Assembly: GCA_902780865.1 (NCBI GenBank)
Contig: CACZHC010000054.1
Location: forward strand, 1-38,180
Direction of reading: 5' to 3'
DNA from: an uncultured bacterium
GTDB taxonomy: Bacteria; Verrucomicrobiota; Kiritimatiellia; RFP12; UBA1067
DNA: 38,180 nt
Each line of letters begins with the position of its first letter. The first letter of the stretch is position 1. Positions 25,801-34,501 of the stretch are shown piece after piece. Both the position numbers and the translations under genes were made by a program. Under the pieces are notes generated by a model that saw only the letters and a list, made by a program, of their open reading frames with translations, searched no databases and had not been told where the DNA came from.

Positions 25801-26107
25801 CCTTTTCGACGACATGCCGGCCCTCTGTCACGCGGTCGAAACGGTACGGCCTGAAGCTGGCGTTCGTCGACGCCGCGACGACATTGTTCCAATGGCGCTC
25901 GAGCGAGCATCCGCCGATATAGAGCGAGGCGAGGTCAAGTCTATGTCCGGACGCTTCGGCGACCTGCGGTAGATGACCGAGGCAGCTTATCGAAAAGCTG
26001 TTTCCAATCATCAGCACCTTGAGAGGTTTGTCTTTGTCGGCGTTCTCGGCTGAAAAACCGAAAGAGACCGCGGCTGCCGCCACGGCAAGGGTGATTATCT
26101 TATTCAT
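22883..26107 (-). CDS. Secreted SGNH esterase (DUF4886-like) fused to a GH78-like alpha-L-rhamnosidase
   Basis: 1,074 residues from the ATG at 26107; an in-frame ATG at 26134 would include the promoter and is rejected. Residues 1-20 form a signal peptide (cleavage near FSA-EN). Residues about 29-275 look like an SGNH hydrolase: nucleophile block VLMIGNSFS (31-39) and a C-terminal Asp/His pair in PDFHFNRGEGEYL (Asp219, His221). About 300-700 contain beta-sandwich modules. About 700-1000 form an alpha-helical toroid with the GH78-like stretch LFDCPFYEQQMYPGDTRVQ (712-730) and SRSDCHAWGAHPIW (980-993). The likely job is to strip ester groups and terminal rhamnose (or a similar sugar) from plant or algal polysaccharide outside the inner membrane. 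A transporter gene lies just upstream. Confidence 0.82.
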   Translation of the reverse strand: MNKIITLAVAAAAVSFGFSAENADKDKPLKVLMIGNSFSISCLGHLPQVAEASGHRLDLASLYIGGCSLERHWNNVVAASTNASFRPYRFDRVTEGRHVVEKGTANIPSALVMDKWDVVTVQQCSHKSWDKASYQPWGDNLVAKIRELAPQAKILVQETWSYPPWDKRLKKFGFDQVEMYARLHDAYAEFAGKHGLDVIPVGTAAEFVENRDALFTAPDFHFNRGEGEYLQALVWDAALFGFKINQACPYKPEGMSDERAAELMTAAVCANIRRLGDGKVPFADRVFRDARVTRGNTNVLKVQPIDDASWLWMPGDSGFSQGKVDFWEGDRKGKSVEGEVLFLKFRNEFNVGKGDGTLVFDVSADERFYLTLDGEFVARGPNRGTVENWQYQTYVVDALAEGPHVIEAVVWKIGDFGPLAQLSYRGGFVFKANGAYDAKLTTGKGSWKVGRLSGIRPVGKDAGAWGTGSQFEIMGCGPYSGDPSSWETPEVVRGGAGVKGPQIYGGRTSGWMLFPSQIPDQTEYPCAPGRVKAVAKGAEFRSQHVYTEDEAKETVDLSKPFTVPANTKMQLAWDLGRYYCAYPDVTLSGGKDAKFAICFAEASHRGDTHKKTSEPKARDLIVGRYLPAFGDTFVSDGRKGAKFSAPWFRCGKWVRIDIATKDEPLTVDSVAIIESRYPVEMKSVFSAPDDPSLGAIREISARAMQMCCHEMLFDCPFYEQQMYPGDTRVQLNVLSAMSRDDRIIKRAIEIYDLNTRDDGQCPFNFPTRGTQEGASYTLCYLLMYGDYVMNHADREWLKARLPGLRKSMAGMEYYENADGLLENIPGWNFMDWVVGWDGDGTAPGCRFGEALGNELQAKYWEEKSEKLKRAIVKAFWDEKRGILADTPAKKDFSEHAQALALLGDVLPAGKAETAFRHLVDDKDLKRCTVYFSYYLFETYFKFGRGDLFLKRLDLWRDYVKKGLTTTQEAPDSGKNGQHESRSDCHAWGAHPIWFMQTGLAGIKPAAPFFAKVRVAPCPGGLKSLKATHPHPKGWIEVDLKFDGDKATGMVITPVPGTFEFGGKTVELKAGINAL

Positions 26108-26113
26108 GAGTGT

Positions 26114-26122
26114 ATTATACCA
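26114..26122 (-). promoter_or_regulatory. Extended -10 promoter, leaderless start of the glycosidase gene
   Basis: Minus strand TGG-TATAAT ending 6 bases before the ATG at 26107. It lies in the 23-base gap after the MFS stop, so the glycosidase can be transcribed separately. Confidence 0.65.
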
Positions 26123-26130
26123 AAAAACCG

Positions 26131-27372
26131 TCACTCGCTTATGCGGTCGTGGCGGAAGGTGAAGAAAAAAGACACTGACATCAAAAGCGCGGCAAGCGCG
26201 TATGTCCCGGCCATGAGGGCGAACGCGAGGGAATAGGAACGCTCCCCGAAAGTCTCGAACACCCAGCCCATCAGTTCGCCCGAGAAGAAGGCGCCGATTC
26301 CCATCGCAAGAAGCAGCATGAACCCGACAACGGACGCGCGGTGGCGGGCAGGCACCACGTCAAAGACGGACGCGTGGGTGTTCACCTCGAAAAGCCCGCG
26401 GAAAAGCCCGTACGCCGCCGTCATCGCCATCGCCGCGGCAAATGTGCCGCACCGCCCGATGAGCAAAATCGCCGGCGCGCCAAGGAGGAGAGCGCATATC
26501 TGGAAGCCAAGCCGGAAGCGCGGGAAGTGCGACACGAAGCGGTCCGTCACCCAGCCGCCCGCGAGAATCGCAGCAAACGCTACGAGATGGTGGTAGAACA
26601 TCGCGTGCGCCCCGGCAGTTGCGCCGTCCATCCCGAACCTCTCGTGAAACATCTTGGGGGCCCATGTTATGTAGGTGTTGTTGACGCAGCAGATGGCGAT
26701 GAAGCCGGCAGTCGCGCAAAGCGCCGACGGGCAGCAGAAGAACGCCTTGAACGACTCGGAAAGTCGCGCGCTCTCCTTCTCCTGCGCGTCGTCAGGGCTG
26801 GCGTTTCGTCTGTCGTCGTGCAGGAAGAACACGAACACGACGCCAAGGAGGAGCCCCGCCGCGCCGAACGCGACGAAGACGCGACGCCACGTCCCAAGTA
26901 AGTCGAGGACGCGAAGCGCAAGAACGCCGCTCAGCATGAGCCCGAGGTACAGCGCCGCCTGGTGTATCGAAAAAGCGAGCGAACGCGTCTCTCGGTGGTG
27001 CGAGGCAAGGAGCGACATTGCGCTCGGCCCGTAGAAGCTCTCGCCGCCGCCTGTCGCGACGGAGCGGAGCATCACGACAGCGAGGAACGACGAGGCGAAG
27101 CCTATCCCCATCGTGCTAAGCGACCAGAAGACGAGCGAACAGGTGATTATGCGCTTGCGGTCGAAGCGGTCGCCGATAAAGCCCGCGATGAACGTTACGA
27201 CGGCGATCGTGAGGAAGAGGACTGTGTTGACATGCCCGAGCTGGCGCTCGGTGAGCGCAAGGTCGGACTGTATGTACGGTACAAGTACGCCGAAGATCGC
27301 GCGGTCGGCCTGGTGGAAGAAATACGCGCATCCGAGCAGCGCGACGACGGCCCACTTGTACCAGCGGCCCAT
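26131..27372 (-). CDS. MFS transporter
   Basis: 413 residues, about 12 membrane helices, with motif A as GFIGDRFDRKRI between TM2 and TM3. The N-terminus (YKWAVVALLGCAYFFHQADR) is like that of the MFS protein at 1645-2916, so both belong to one subgroup, often carrying sugar acids or other organic anions. It starts 4 bases after the asd stop and ends 23 bases before the glycosidase start. The substrate is unknown; uptake of a product released by the neighbouring glycosidase is plausible but unproven, since it seems cotranscribed with asd. Confidence 0.88.
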   Translation of the reverse strand: MGRWYKWAVVALLGCAYFFHQADRAIFGVLVPYIQSDLALTERQLGHVNTVLFLTIAVVTFIAGFIGDRFDRKRIITCSLVFWSLSTMGIGFASSFLAVVMLRSVATGGGESFYGPSAMSLLASHHRETRSLAFSIHQAALYLGLMLSGVLALRVLDLLGTWRRVFVAFGAAGLLLGVVFVFFLHDDRRNASPDDAQEKESARLSESFKAFFCCPSALCATAGFIAICCVNNTYITWAPKMFHERFGMDGATAGAHAMFYHHLVAFAAILAGGWVTDRFVSHFPRFRLGFQICALLLGAPAILLIGRCGTFAAAMAMTAAYGLFRGLFEVNTHASVFDVVPARHRASVVGFMLLLAMGIGAFFSGELMGWVFETFGERSYSLAFALMAGTYALAALLMSVSFFFTFRHDRISE

Positions 27373-27376
27373 GCGA

Positions 27377-28390
27377 TCAGACGAGCCCGCGCTTTACGAG
27401 GTGTTCCGCGATCTCGACGGCGTTCAAGGCCGCGCCGCGAAGAAGCTGGTCGCCCGAGACGAACATCTCGAGCCCCTTCTTGTCGTCGCGCGAGATATCC
27501 TGGCGGATGCGCCCCGCAAGAACGTCGTACTTCGCCGTCGCGTCCAAGGGCATCGGATAGCCGCCGTTCAGCGGATCGTCAACGACCCTCACGCCCTCGC
27601 ACTTCGAGAGAATCTCGCGCGCCTCGGCGGGCGTGATGTCGTTCTCGAACTCGAGGTTGAGCGACTCGGAGTGGGCGCGCGCGATCGGGACGCGCACGCA
27701 CGTGCACGAAAGCTTCAGCGTAGGATGGTGAAGCATCTTGCGCGACTCGTTGAGCATCTTGAGCTCCTCTAGCGTGTACCAGTTCTCCTCGTTGAACTTG
27801 TCGATGTGGGGAATGAGGTTGTACATCAGCTGGTGCTGAAACGCCTTGACCGCGAGCGGCTCGCCCTTCGCGTAGGCGCGGATCTGGTCCTCAAGCTCGT
27901 TGAGACCCGGCTGACCTGCGCCGGACGCCGCCTGGTAGGTCGCCGCGACAACGCGCTTCAGCCCCTTCGCCTTGTGGAGCGGCGCGACGGCCTCGAGCAT
28001 GATCGCGGTCGTGCAGTTCGGGTTCGCGATGACGCCCTTGTTCCAGTCGAGGTCCTCGGCGTTGACCTGGGGGACGACGAGCGGGACTTCCGGGTCCTGG
28101 CGGAACGCGCGGGAGTTGTCGATCATCTTCGCACCGGCCTTGACGACGGCGTCCTTGAGCTGGATCGCGACGTCCGTCTTGCCAGCGAAGAGGACGATGT
28201 CGAGGCCGTTGAACGAGTTTTCGTCGGCCTTCTTGACATGATACGTCTCACCGAGTATCTGCTCGTCGCGTTCGCGCGACGCAAACACCTGTACCGCCCC
28301 CTTGAGCGGGAAGTTCCGCTCCTTGAGGACCTTGATCATCTCGGTGCCGACGGCACCGACGCCCACGAGACCTACTGCGTACTGTTTCAT
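27377..28390 (-). CDS. asd: Aspartate-semialdehyde dehydrogenase
   Basis: 337 residues, typical length. NADP-binding GLVGVGAVGTEMIKVL (7-22), FAGKTDVA, the active-site Cys in NPNCTTA (Cys126), and GAGQPGLNELEDQ are typical. The catalytic His region is seen near VRVPIARAHSESL. It reduces aspartyl phosphate to aspartate semialdehyde, the branch to lysine/diaminopimelate, threonine and methionine. The promoter ends 8 bases before the ATG without a Shine-Dalgarno. It is followed after 4 bases by the MFS gene. Confidence 0.96.
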   Translation of the reverse strand: MKQYAVGLVGVGAVGTEMIKVLKERNFPLKGAVQVFASRERDEQILGETYHVKKADENSFNGLDIVLFAGKTDVAIQLKDAVVKAGAKMIDNSRAFRQDPEVPLVVPQVNAEDLDWNKGVIANPNCTTAIMLEAVAPLHKAKGLKRVVAATYQAASGAGQPGLNELEDQIRAYAKGEPLAVKAFQHQLMYNLIPHIDKFNEENWYTLEELKMLNESRKMLHHPTLKLSCTCVRVPIARAHSESLNLEFENDITPAEAREILSKCEGVRVVDDPLNGGYPMPLDATAKYDVLAGRIRQDISRDDKKGLEMFVSGDQLLRGAALNAVEIAEHLVKRGLV

Positions 28391-28398
28391 AGCCGCAT

Positions 28399-28407
28399 AT
28401 TATACCA
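28399..28407 (-). promoter_or_regulatory. Extended -10 promoter, near-leaderless start of asd
   Basis: Minus strand TGG-TATAAT, 8 bases before the ATG at 28390; no ribosome site is present. Confidence 0.65.
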
Positions 28408-28464
28408 AATCGGCGGCAACCGTGCATACGGCTACATTTCCGCACGGTTTCGAAGCAATTGCGT

Positions 28465-28764
28465 TCAGGATCGTCGCTGGCGGATCCAGACCCACATTAG
28501 GACAAGGACGATGGCAGCTACAACGCCAAGCCGGCCGCGGCGAAACGCCGTGTCCGCATCGACTGGAGGAGGCGGCGGCGCGGAAGGAACGTTTTCGACG
28601 GCAAGCGCACCAGGGTTGAGGAAAGCCGGTGGAGGCGAAGGAAGCGAAGCGAGTGTTCCACGCTGGCGACGCACCGTCGGCAGAGCGGTAGCACGCGACC
28701 ACTCGCGACGAACTGAATCGCGCTGCACAGAAAGAGTTACATCATCTTCATCGGCAGAGTTCAT
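28465..28764 (-). CDS. Small Pro-rich protein with C-terminal membrane helix
   Basis: 99 residues. The first 75 are polar with Pro runs (SLPSPPPAFLNPG, SAPPPPPVDADTAF). Residues about 77-94 (RGRLGVVAAIVLVLMWVWI) form one membrane helix followed by a basic tail, giving a tail-anchored layout. It begins 4 bases after the stop of the PilX-like gene, with GGGGGA as ribosome site, so it is the last gene of the prepilin operon. No family recognised; a role in pilus assembly is inferred from position only. Confidence 0.6.
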   Translation of the reverse strand: MNSADEDDVTLSVQRDSVRREWSRATALPTVRRQRGTLASLPSPPPAFLNPGALAVENVPSAPPPPPVDADTAFRRGRLGVVAAIVLVLMWVWIRQRRS

Positions 28765-28768
28765 TGCA

Positions 28769-30793
28769 TCAGTCCCCCGAAGAATTCACAAGCGCCATGT
28801 ATGCCGGGTTCAGCGACTCCGGGACCTCCTGCCATGACATTGTGTACGGCGTTTGCGGGCCGACTGGGAGGGAGAGCGCGGAAGTCACGCGATTGTTGGC
28901 TTTCGGCATGAGGCGAATGTCCCAGTTGAAGCTCACGCCATTGCCGGAGAATATAAGCGCCTCGTCTCGGCATACCAGCGATCCGTTCAGATTGAAGCGC
29001 GAAGAGCCGCCATTTGGAGTTCCGAAAATCCCATGGTTGTTGTAGAGTATCGCATCAATGCAGGCAACGTCGGAAGAGAACGAGGACAGTATCGCGTCAT
29101 CGCAAGCCGTCTCGTAGTATCGCCGATCCATACTGGTCTCCATCGCCTTTCTGTGCTTCGTGACGGGTCTCGTTCCCGTTTGGCGACCCCGCCAGTCGTA
29201 CACCGGCTCGTACTCGACGTAGGTTTCGCCCGTGTCGACGGCCCGTACCTTTCCGAAACTATTCCCGTCCACGCTCTCTACTGCAGTGTAGTCACCGCCA
29301 AAGACCGCTGGATAACCTATGTTGGCGTCGCTCTCGTCACATGCATATGACTCTACGACGCTTGACGAACTTCGTCCATCTATGTACTTGCCGACGCTGC
29401 TGTACCAAGAGGAGCTGGAGCAGTCGCCGACGACGATGTTGCCCTTCGCCACGAGACCAAGCATGTCCTTGGAGGCGTTGTTGCTCTCGTTCTGCACGTC
29501 GTTGGAGTCTGGGTGGCTCCACGACGGCGGGTTCTTGTAGCGCACGCTCTGTACAATGTGTACGTTTCGCCCAGCGTAGATCGTACCTTGTCCTTTCACA
29601 TATCCGCCGATTATCACATCGCCGTCCACGACAACTGGGCCGTTGATCGTTATCGGATTTGAAGCCGTGCCTATAAGGACAAGAGACCCCTTGTCTGCAA
29701 GCGACTCGTCGCCGGACGGCCCCGCGCCGCTGAAATGGGCGTTCACCGTCCCGCCCGAGACCGTGCGCGTCGCGCCAGCACTGTCTGTATAAGAGTACCC
29801 GGGATACGAAAGCGTCCCATTCTTCTCCTGCGCATATTCGACATAGTCGGCAAGATCCGAGACAAAGGGCATGGGCAGCGGATCTGCCGCCTGATTGCAG
29901 ATGGGTTTTCCCGAAGACGCCCCAACCGTACCCGAAATTACCTTCCCCTCAGCGTTGAATGCAGGGAGCGATATGACCGTTGACGCGGATGGTGCATCAT
30001 ACGCACCGGCAGTATCGTAGTCGTCCATGTCGGGGCGCGACTGCGTTGTCGCATAGCTGCGCCGATATTCGCTGAACTTCTTTATCTTCGGGCTGTTCCT
30101 GAGACTTATGGAACCGTCCGCCCCAACCTCGTCGTTGATCGCACCGTACACGAAGCCGTTGACCGTGCTGCCAGAGAGAGATATGTTCCCGTTCGCGCGC
30201 ATGTCGCCGTTGATCGTAATTGTCGAGCCGTTCATCCATCCGTAGTTGTTGACGAAATAGGCATAGTTGAACACCTTGCTCTGCCCTGTTGCAAAACATA
30301 CCGTCTCCTGTATCGTCACGCTCACCGAAAGGCCGTCTGGATAGACGTACGTCGCGGTCGCGACGACAGGAACCGCCGCAAACGACGAGTTTGTCTCGTG
30401 GTCGACAAACATGCCGATCCCCACGACAACGGTACACCCATTGACCGGAACAGACGGGTCTTGCAGAGTCACGGGGTTCTGCGAACCTATTGTCCTGTAG
30501 TCTCCCGACACCGTGTCGAACCAATTGTAGGACGCCGCCTGCTTTGGATCAATCCTCACAGATGTGCCGCCGGCGCCGAGAAAATCGGAGAAACCGTGCT
30601 GTATCTCGGCCTTCGCCTGCTCAATCGCGCTCTGAGCGGCGAAACGACAACGATCCTTGGCTAGAAAAACGCGCGTCGAACGGGCGGCCCAGGAAACGTA
30701 GCCTGCAACAGAGGCGACGACGATTCCCACGACGACTACAATCCCCATGGCAACCGGAAGCACAAAGCCGTTTCTATAGTTCATGCGTTTCAT
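28769..30793 (-). CDS. Large PilX/GspK-like pilus component
   Basis: 674 residues. The N-terminus is a prepilin-like helix, YRNGFVLPVAMGIVVVVGIV (6-25), with a Gly9-Phe10 cleavage site but no Glu at position +5. That pattern is known from PilX- and GspK-type minor components. The mature part has AAQSAIEQAKAEI after the helix. Repeated beta strands follow (TITINGDMRANGNISLSGST, then TINGPVVVDGDVIIGGYV), like the polymer-forming/beta-helical modules of PilX-like exported proteins. It would sit at the tip of a type IV pilus or type II pseudopilus. Its ATG overlaps the prepilin stop by 4 bases; a second ATG lies three codons in. Confidence 0.78.
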   Translation of the reverse strand: MKRMNYRNGFVLPVAMGIVVVVGIVVASVAGYVSWAARSTRVFLAKDRCRFAAQSAIEQAKAEIQHGFSDFLGAGGTSVRIDPKQAASYNWFDTVSGDYRTIGSQNPVTLQDPSVPVNGCTVVVGIGMFVDHETNSSFAAVPVVATATYVYPDGLSVSVTIQETVCFATGQSKVFNYAYFVNNYGWMNGSTITINGDMRANGNISLSGSTVNGFVYGAINDEVGADGSISLRNSPKIKKFSEYRRSYATTQSRPDMDDYDTAGAYDAPSASTVISLPAFNAEGKVISGTVGASSGKPICNQAADPLPMPFVSDLADYVEYAQEKNGTLSYPGYSYTDSAGATRTVSGGTVNAHFSGAGPSGDESLADKGSLVLIGTASNPITINGPVVVDGDVIIGGYVKGQGTIYAGRNVHIVQSVRYKNPPSWSHPDSNDVQNESNNASKDMLGLVAKGNIVVGDCSSSSWYSSVGKYIDGRSSSSVVESYACDESDANIGYPAVFGGDYTAVESVDGNSFGKVRAVDTGETYVEYEPVYDWRGRQTGTRPVTKHRKAMETSMDRRYYETACDDAILSSFSSDVACIDAILYNNHGIFGTPNGGSSRFNLNGSLVCRDEALIFSGNGVSFNWDIRLMPKANNRVTSALSLPVGPQTPYTMSWQEVPESLNPAYMALVNSSGD

Positions 30794-31482
30794 TGCGTTT
30801 CGTCGAAAAACACGCTCCCCGAGGAACTCAGATTCTTTACCTGCACGGAACCGAAGATAGGAACCACTATGCGTTCGTTGGAAGAATGCCCATTCATCGA
30901 CGCAGAGATGTTGATGAAGAGCAGCCGATGCGAGAGAACCTTGTCATCGTCCGCCCAACCATCGCCGAGATATCCAAAAGGTGCAGAGTGAAGCCATCCT
31001 AACTGCCCGTGCTCCGCCGAGCGGTCATCGTCATTCCCAAGCCACTTCAATGTCTCGCCACCTGCGGTGTCGCTGCGCACTACAAGCTGCACATTGTGGC
31101 GAGACGTCGTGTCCGACGCAATCCCGACCGCGTCTATAGCCGCAGAGCCCCAATAGTGTTTGCCGTCTGCGGTTCCCGTTCCATACACTTTGGCCAATAT
31201 CTTGGCTCCATCCTCCACAATATTCCCGTCGCTTCTTGAAGGGCTTGCCGAGAGCAGTCCCGGCCAAACCGTGCCTCCAGACGGAGGCAATACGTGAAAA
31301 AGCAATTTTTCCCGTAGTTCCCTCGTGCGGATCGAAAGCTCCGCCTCCGCAAATGCACCCTTGACCAACCGATTAGAAACAACGAAGAACGATGCGAGCC
31401 CCCCAAATACGAGCGTAGCGATAACCGTAGAGAGCATTACCTCTACAATCGTGAAGCCACGCCTATGCACTTGGCTTACCAT
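30790..31482 (-). CDS. Prepilin-like protein (PilW/GspJ type)
   Basis: 230 residues. It has the class III-type signal VHRRG-FTIVEVMLS, cleaved after Gly9 and with Glu at +5 (Glu14). The hydrophobic helix runs to about residue 33. The remainder is a beta-rich, low-similarity pilin body. AGGAG lies 6 bases before the ATG, and the first 7 bases overlap the upstream gene's end. PilW/GspJ-type assignment rests on size and operon order, not on a search. Confidence 0.83.
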   Translation of the reverse strand: MVSQVHRRGFTIVEVMLSTVIATLVFGGLASFFVVSNRLVKGAFAEAELSIRTRELREKLLFHVLPPSGGTVWPGLLSASPSRSDGNIVEDGAKILAKVYGTGTADGKHYWGSAAIDAVGIASDTTSRHNVQLVVRSDTAGGETLKWLGNDDDRSAEHGQLGWLHSAPFGYLGDGWADDDKVLSHRLLFINISASMNGHSSNERIVVPIFGSVQVKNLSSSGSVFFDETQ

Positions 31483-31910
31483 GTCGGGCTCCTTTCAAGC
31501 GGTCCCCTGTAGACAAAAGTCCTCTGAATGTCAGAAAGCCGCTTGCGGCGCCCAGACGGCCCCCATTCAAGGTCGCCTTCGATGCACCGAAGCTCGTCAA
31601 AACCCTCGGCTTGTGGGATCGTCACCGACAGCGTGAGTACAGGCGCGGCATAACCAGACCGTACGAGGTCCGGCGCGGCATTCGACGTGACAACCCAGGT
31701 AAATGTCTGCGGCCCCATCTTGTCGTAGTCCTCGTTGAACTTCTTCCACACTGCGTCCCAGACCACCGCCTCCGCCTTCAAAATCTCGGCATTCTCGTGG
31801 GCAATCCGCGCAGAGACAAGAATACCCTCGAAAACGGCCAAGGACGCAAGCACCATGACACTCCCCGCGAGCATCACCTCGACCAGCGTCACTCCCCGCC
31901 TCGCCTTCAT
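31476..31910 (-). CDS. Prepilin-like protein (GspI/PilV type)
   Basis: 144 residues from the ATG at 31910, which overlaps the stop of the upstream gene (ATGA) and has a GGGGAGGGG ribosome site; a longer frame from 31988 would precede the signal and is rejected. The prepilin signal is MKARRG-VTLVEVMLAG, with cleavage after Gly6 and Glu11 at +5. The hydrophobic helix ends near residue 30. Size and position next to a second prepilin suit GspI/PilV minor pseudopilins, but that call is inference. Confidence 0.82.
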   Translation of the reverse strand: MKARRGVTLVEVMLAGSVMVLASLAVFEGILVSARIAHENAEILKAEAVVWDAVWKKFNEDYDKMGPQTFTWVVTSNAAPDLVRSGYAAPVLTLSVTIPQAEGFDELRCIEGDLEWGPSGRRKRLSDIQRTFVYRGPLERSPTW

Positions 31911-32731
31911 GTCGTCCCCTCCCCGGACGGATACATCTTGGCAAGAGCCGCTTCGACAGACGACGGCAACGCCAGGTAGAATCTGCACGGCATGACTGCG
32001 GAAAGTTGTGCCCGCAAAGAGTCGTCGGCAGGATTGAGAACCGCCACAAGCGCATCCTTGCCAATGGACGCAAACGGAACCGCCCCGTGAATCCGCAGGG
32101 GAATCGACGGAAAAGCCGTCAGGAAGCTCTTCGGTGGGTCAAACGCGGCGAGCGGAACAGGCGGAGTGCCATGCCGGTCTGCAAGATACGCCATGCATTT
32201 CTCAAGAGTAGTGGAATTCTCTTTTTCGAGAATCTGCAATGCGGAAACGAGAAACATCTGGCCCACTGTCGGCGTTGCTTCGATCTGCGCCTTGATGTGC
32301 CCCGCGTCCTCCTCGGAAATAATGCCCCCGTCCACAAGTTCGTCTACAAGCGCAGACTCTGCCAATACCGCCGCAGCGGAAGCCGCCTCGACAATCTCGC
32401 TCTCCGTCATCTCCTTGGGGACTTCGGGCGTCAGGTCTGGCGCTGGGGCCACAATCATCTTGACCTTGAGCGAAAGCGCCTTGGCCTCGGGATAGTCGCT
32501 CTCTTCAAGCCGTGGCAAAAGCCCCTCGAGCGCAGCCGTATCATGCTCCTTTATCAGTATCTTTGTAAGGGAGACAAGGGCTTTTTGGCCATCTTCATGC
32601 CTGCCAAGCTGCTCATACGCGACAACAAGGAACTCAAGGGTGACGCGATCCTCCGGCATAAGCTGGAGCATCTGCTCAAAATACGCCACGCCTTCGGCAA
32701 GTCGCGCGTCGAATTTAGGTTCTTCCGCCAT
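31907..32731 (-). CDS. TPR plus MshEN-like domain protein, first gene of the prepilin operon
   Basis: 274 residues from the ATG at 32731 (MAEEPKFDARLAEG); an in-frame ATG at 32776 is possible but runs through the shared divergent control region. Residues about 5-100 look like helical TPR units (VAYFEQMLQLMPEDRVTLEFLVVAYEQLGR). The C-terminus (about 200-268, IPLRIHGAVPFASIGKDALVAVLNPADDSLRAQL) resembles the N-terminal MshEN/T2SSE_N module of GspE-type ATPases. The divergent ATPase gene also has such a module. So this is a stand-alone copy, perhaps a regulator or adaptor of the ATPase. No enzyme motif is seen. Confidence 0.68.
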   Translation of the reverse strand: MAEEPKFDARLAEGVAYFEQMLQLMPEDRVTLEFLVVAYEQLGRHEDGQKALVSLTKILIKEHDTAALEGLLPRLEESDYPEAKALSLKVKMIVAPAPDLTPEVPKEMTESEIVEAASAAAVLAESALVDELVDGGIISEEDAGHIKAQIEATPTVGQMFLVSALQILEKENSTTLEKCMAYLADRHGTPPVPLAAFDPPKSFLTAFPSIPLRIHGAVPFASIGKDALVAVLNPADDSLRAQLSAVMPCRFYLALPSSVEAALAKMYPSGEGTT

Positions 32732-32776
32732 ATACAAGTTAAATAGCAAACGCCATGCCAGCATATGGCACGCCAT
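32726..32776. promoter_or_regulatory. Shared divergent region with repeated CGCCAT and a dyad
   Basis: CGCCAT occurs at 32726-32731, 32751-32756 and 32771-32776. TGCCA (32756-32760) and TGGCA (32766-32770) form a short dyad. Strong -10 elements are not seen for either direction and neither start has a good ribosome site. Assignment as control region is tentative. Confidence 0.3.
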
Positions 32777-32786
32777 GTGCTAATAG

Positions 32787-34454
<1,668 letters not shown>

Positions 34455-34459
34455 TAGGG

Positions 34460-34501
34460 GTCAGGAGTCAGGAGTCAGTAGTCAGTAATAGGAGATAGGA
34501 G
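34460..34501 (+). repeat. Three doubled heptamers directly before gspF
   Basis: The 42 bases before the gspF ATG are exactly six heptamers in three pairs: GTCAGGA twice, GTCAGTA twice, ATAGGAG twice. The last pair holds two AGGAG ribosome-site cores, 0 and 7 bases from the ATG. Slippage here would change ribosome-site spacing. Confidence 0.9.

Noticed and set aside
28769..30793. Pseudogene of a pilin because Glu+5 is missing
   Set aside because: PilX/GspK-type components naturally lack this residue and the frame is long and intact.
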